In this document: positions 8,101 to 10,024 of the stretch, in pieces
Layout: the number at the start of each line of letters is the position of its first letter
Numbering within the stretch: the first letter of the stretch is position 1
Assembly (NCBI GenBank): GCA_046726015.1
Contig: JBKOZS010000176.1
Span: 1 to 10,024, forward strand
Reading direction: 5' to 3'
Length of the DNA stretch: 10,024 nt
From: QHWT01 sp046726015
GTDB taxonomy: Bacteria > Acidobacteriota > Vicinamibacteria > Vicinamibacterales > 2-12-FULL-66-21
Program-made: the position numbers and the translations under genes
Notes under the pieces: generated by a model
The model's database searches: none
What the model saw: only the letters and a program-made list of their open reading frames with translations
What the model was told of the DNA's origin: nothing

Positions 8101-8482
8101 GCCAATTGTTCGTGACGAAATCTACAAAATTGCCGCGGAGGGCCTGCGGAACGCCTTCCGCCATGGTCAGCCCAGCCGAGTCGAAGTGGAGATTCGCTAC
8201 GACAGCGATCAATTCCGATTGCGGGTCAGGGACGACGGCAGAGGGATCGATCAAGCGGTTCTCGCTGGCCAAGGGACTGAGGGACACTACGGACTGCGCG
8301 GGATGCCGGAACGCGCCGCATTGATTGGAGGGACACTCGCGGTGTGGAGCGAAGTCGGCGCGGGAACGGAGCTCGAGCTGCGCATTCCCGCCAGAACCGT
8401 GTACGCAACATCCGCGGGGCGCTCCTGGTGGTCACGGGTGTTTGTGTCGAAGATGCGTGCACATGTCGAACGAGACGGCTGA
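5159..8482 (+). CDS. Two-component sensor histidine kinase with two seven-bladed propellers, Y_Y_Y domain and HisKA_3/HATPase
   Basis: This is a membrane sensor kinase of 1107 residues. From the N-terminus: a hydrophobic export signal (about 18-35, LMLIVLVAACGGQAAIA) and a periplasmic sensor with 14 blade motifs of the form G-x-L-W-V-G-T-x-x-G-L-x-R-F-D, from Trp85 to Phe692, which equals two seven-bladed Reg_prop propellers. Next come a Y_Y_Y immunoglobulin-like domain (about 755-830), one transmembrane helix (about 837-855), and a HisKA_3 helix ARELHDTLLQSF with phospho-acceptor His883. The HATPase has Asn998 in the N box (EGLRNAFRHG), G1 box DDGRG (1025-1029), and GLRGMPERA. HisKA_3 kinases normally signal to NarL/LuxR-type response regulators; none is fused here or seen in the window. 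The signal is unknown; these propellers often sense carbohydrates, but copper is possible given the neighbours. ATG 5159 is chosen for its purine-rich site and the signal peptide. The gene looks less GC-rich than cusBA, and its end converges on a paralogous kinase. Confidence 0.93.
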   Translation: MTAPGIRAARVLDGRACRLMLIVLVAACGGQAAIAQTAVAGGQRSIPQDGDPPVRHLRFTHLTTNDGLSQSYVTAIVQDRRGFMWFATRDGLNRYDGNAFVVYKSNPNDPGSLSSNFIQGLLEDDHGYLWVATNTGVNRFDPTTERCTRYLHDTSSAGSIGGASVKSIAQDSRGYLWFGTEDGGLDKLDPATGIFTHYRNDSDGRFVGRITQVIEDRHKEIWFVGERGLFHLNQQTGQITCPPATRDVLSGASLHEDDAGNLWMLVDSPVAGLLKYDRTADRSTSYPLRGRAAAVLASSTVGGSANGSLAADGQDGLWVPSNLGLYYFDRRTERFTYRFQHDASNPDSLDSNTILSAYRDRGGVLWVGTENAGLNILNFRQEQFVHYLHRPGDPNSVSPGRVKAIYQDHNGVLWVGFFPRALDRFDRSTGQITHYLPDPDNENSLGNGTTVDSIYRDAAGYLWVSGGGSGVVRFDERSGRFKHYRHNPDDPNSLISNNVYTVYGDRNGQVWVGQQGGVGRFDPATDGFTTYRPIPANPASLANAIWIIYQDRSGTLWSGSWGGVLSRFDDRAGAFVNHTPDSRDTRRLGGGGINTIHEDRTGTLWVGTFDGLYRYNRQSGAFTRYTESQGLPSSTIRCILEDAVGRLWLSTQKGISRFDPQREMFRNYDVSDGLQSTEFSTGCYRAPDGEMFFGGSNGFNAFFPENVRDNPYVPPVAITSFKVFNKPVLVGAHSVLKKAIPYVDSLTLSYRDNVFSFEFAALSYANSQKNRYRYKLEDFDPAWNEVGSKQRLATYTNLDPGKYVFRVQASNSDGIWNDEGVSLPILITPPWWKTNTFRAACVGLFLALLWTAYQFRMRQVRHAFDMTLEARVAERTRIARELHDTLLQSFHGLLLRFQTASYLLPDRPAEAKEKLDSAIGHAAKAITEGRDAVQGLRTAALERHDLAMAIRTVGDELAGSTSNQPPPEFRVDVEGHPRGLRPIVRDEIYKIAAEGLRNAFRHGQPSRVEVEIRYDSDQFRLRVRDDGRGIDQAVLAGQGTEGHYGLRGMPERAALIGGTLAVWSEVGAGTELELRIPARTVYATSAGRSWWSRVFVSKMRAHVERDG

Positions 8483-8492
8483 TATGGGGCGC

Positions 8493-10024
8493 TCACTCAC
8501 CCGCGAACGCTCGCGACAGCCAGCGCCGCTCTCGCGTTTTCACATACGCGCTCCCCGACGGGATGCAGAGCTCCACGGCCGTGCCTGCGCCATCCTTGCT
8601 CCACACCGTAAGCGTGCCTCCCATGAGCGCCGCGCGTTCGCGCATCCCGGGCACGCCGTAGTGGCCCGCAGCCGCCTGACGAGGCAGCAGCGCTTCATCG
8701 AACCCCTTGCCATCGTCCTGCACGCGTAACCGGAACTGCTGGCGGTCGTAGCGGATCTCGACGTCGACGTCCGTCGCCTCGGCGTGTCGGAAGGCATTGC
8801 GGAGCGCCTCCGCCGTGATCTTGTAGATGTCGTCGCGGAGAATGGGGTGGAGCGGACGGGGTTCGCCTTCCACGGTGACGTGAAACGCCGGCGCCGGACC
8901 GTCGCCGCGGGCGGCGGCGAGCTCCGCTCCGAGCGTGTTGATCGCGTCCGCGATGTCGCTCGTCCCTACCGTCGACTGGCGTAATCCCTGCACCGCATTC
9001 CGGCCCTCCGTGATCGCCCTCGCTGCCTCGGTGATCGCGCCGTCGAGCTTTTCTTTCGCCATGTCCGGCCGCTCCGCCCACAACTGGGACACTGTTTGAA
9101 AGCGAAGCAACAACCCGTGGAAACTCTGCAACAGCGTGTCGTGCAGCTCCCGCGCAATGCGGGTGCGCTCGCTGACTCGGGCCTCGAGCGCCATCTCGAA
9201 GCGGTGATGCAGCTGCCGCACCCGGACCCGGTACCCCGCCCAGAGCAGGCCCAGAGCGCCCGCCGCGCAGAGCGCAGCGAACCAGGCGGTCTGGTAATAC
9301 GCCGGCGCGATTGAGAACTCCAGCACGTCGCCTTGTTCATTCCACAGACCGCTGTTGTTGGCAGCGATGACGCGAAAGCGATAGGACCGGGACGGCAGGT
9401 TGGTGTAGAACGCCTGGCGGCGGTTGCCGGCTTCCTGCCAATCGTTGTCGTACCCTTCCAGCTTGTAGCGGAACCTGACCTTCTCCGGGGCGGCCAGACT
9501 GAGCGCGGTGAAATCCAATTGCAGGTCGCGCACTAGCGGTGGCAGGTGCAGGTCTCGAGCGGTGCCGTAGGTCTTGCGGTCGGCAGTGACCTGCTCGATT
9601 CGCACGGGCGGCGGAATCTTATTGACCACAAGATGATGCGGATCGACGACCTGAACGCCTTCTCCGGTCACGAACCACAGTTTGCCATCCGCGGACTTTG
9701 CGACACGAGGGGCGTATTCGCTGGCCGCACTGGAGCGGAGCCTGACGCCATCCGCCGAATCCCAGACAGTCGTGCCAATCCTATGCTTCGAATCCGCGAT
9801 CCACGCGTCTACTTCGGTTCGCGTGATGCGCACCAGGCCGCAGCGCATGTACAACCACAGCGAACGTTCGTCGTCGTCGATCGTCCAATTCGTTCCGTCG
9901 CAGGGCAGACCATTCCTGCTCGTGAGCGTCGCGACGTGGCCATCTTTGATCCGGCTCAGGCCGCCATTCAGGGTTGCGGCCCACAGTGCCCCATCGCGAT
10001 CGAGTTGAAGATGCTGGACAGGGG
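8493..10024 (-). CDS. Propeller-type sensor histidine kinase, C-terminal part (5' end outside window)
   Basis: This is a paralogue of the + strand kinase. The frame is open from the TGA at 8493-8495 to the window edge (codon at 10020-10022), giving 509 residues without a start. The upstream part encodes more blades (GALWAATLNGGLSRI, then RSLWLYMRCGLVRI), so a TTG at 9854 is an internal codon and not the start. Order: three visible blade motifs (the third is GKLWFVTGEGVQVVD), a Y_Y_Y domain with FRYKLEGYDNDWQEAG, a transmembrane helix (FAALCAAGALGLLWAGY), and HisKA_3 ARELHDTLLQSF with the acceptor His codon at 9141-9143. The HATPase has LRNAFRHA (Asn codon at 8796-8798), DDGKG and GVPGMRERA. 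All residues needed for autokinase activity appear present. A NarL/LuxR-type regulator is the expected partner, not seen here. The input signal cannot be read from this part. It is more GC-rich than its partner kinase. Confidence 0.93.
   Translation of the reverse strand, partial: PVQHLQLDRDGALWAATLNGGLSRIKDGHVATLTSRNGLPCDGTNWTIDDDERSLWLYMRCGLVRITRTEVDAWIADSKHRIGTTVWDSADGVRLRSSAASEYAPRVAKSADGKLWFVTGEGVQVVDPHHLVVNKIPPPVRIEQVTADRKTYGTARDLHLPPLVRDLQLDFTALSLAAPEKVRFRYKLEGYDNDWQEAGNRRQAFYTNLPSRSYRFRVIAANNSGLWNEQGDVLEFSIAPAYYQTAWFAALCAAGALGLLWAGYRVRVRQLHHRFEMALEARVSERTRIARELHDTLLQSFHGLLLRFQTVSQLWAERPDMAKEKLDGAITEAARAITEGRNAVQGLRQSTVGTSDIADAINTLGAELAAARGDGPAPAFHVTVEGEPRPLHPILRDDIYKITAEALRNAFRHAEATDVDVEIRYDRQQFRLRVQDDGKGFDEALLPRQAAAGHYGVPGMRERAALMGGTLTVWSKDGAGTAVELCIPSGSAYVKTRERRWLSRAFAGE

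Noticed and set aside
9852..9854. TTG at 9854 as start codon of the - strand kinase
   Set aside because: The frame continues open upstream to the window edge and encodes further propeller blades, so the true start is outside the window.

Overview
The window is a high-GC bacterial segment with five protein-coding regions and no RNA genes, insertion sequences or CRISPR arrays that I can see. The gene content is a CusA-type RND copper pump with a metal-binding adaptor, plus two very large propeller-type sensor kinases. The dense GC-rich coding also fits a soil or sediment member of the Acidobacteriota (Vicinamibacteria-like). This placement is an inference from gene style, not from a marker gene.

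Left part (1-4854, + strand) is a tightly packed metal-efflux operon. The C-terminal 88 residues of an unrecognised protein end at 269. Its stop overlaps the GTG start of a CusB-type periplasmic adaptor (266-1555), whose stop in turn overlaps the ATG of a CusA-type inner-membrane RND pump (1552-4854). The adaptor carries an N-terminal Cys/His/Met metal-binding module. The pump keeps the three periplasmic methionines that hold Cu(I)/Ag(I) in E. coli CusA. Together they should move Cu(I) or Ag(I) from the periplasm out of the cell, with a TolC/CusC-type outer-membrane channel that is not in the window. Several positions of the pump differ from E. coli CusA, including a proton-relay glutamate (Gln here) and most transmembrane methionines.

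Middle (4855-5158) is a 304-base gap with no convincing gene. It holds three inverted repeats; the strongest is a perfect 9-bp stem at 5045-5068.

Right part (5159-10024) holds two paralogous membrane sensor histidine kinases facing each other, with 10 bases between their stop codons. The + strand kinase (5159-8482, 1107 aa) is complete: signal peptide, 14 propeller-blade motifs (two seven-bladed propellers), Y_Y_Y domain, one transmembrane helix, HisKA_3 and HATPase. The - strand kinase (8493 to beyond 10024) lacks its N-terminal part because the reading frame stays open to the window edge. Neither has a receiver or DNA-binding domain, and no response regulator is present here, so the partners must lie elsewhere. 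The + strand kinase gene is visibly less GC-rich than the copper operon.

I see no clearly undescribed system. The most unusual points are the altered relay residues in the pump, the convergent kinase pair, and a shared C-terminal tail in both kinases.
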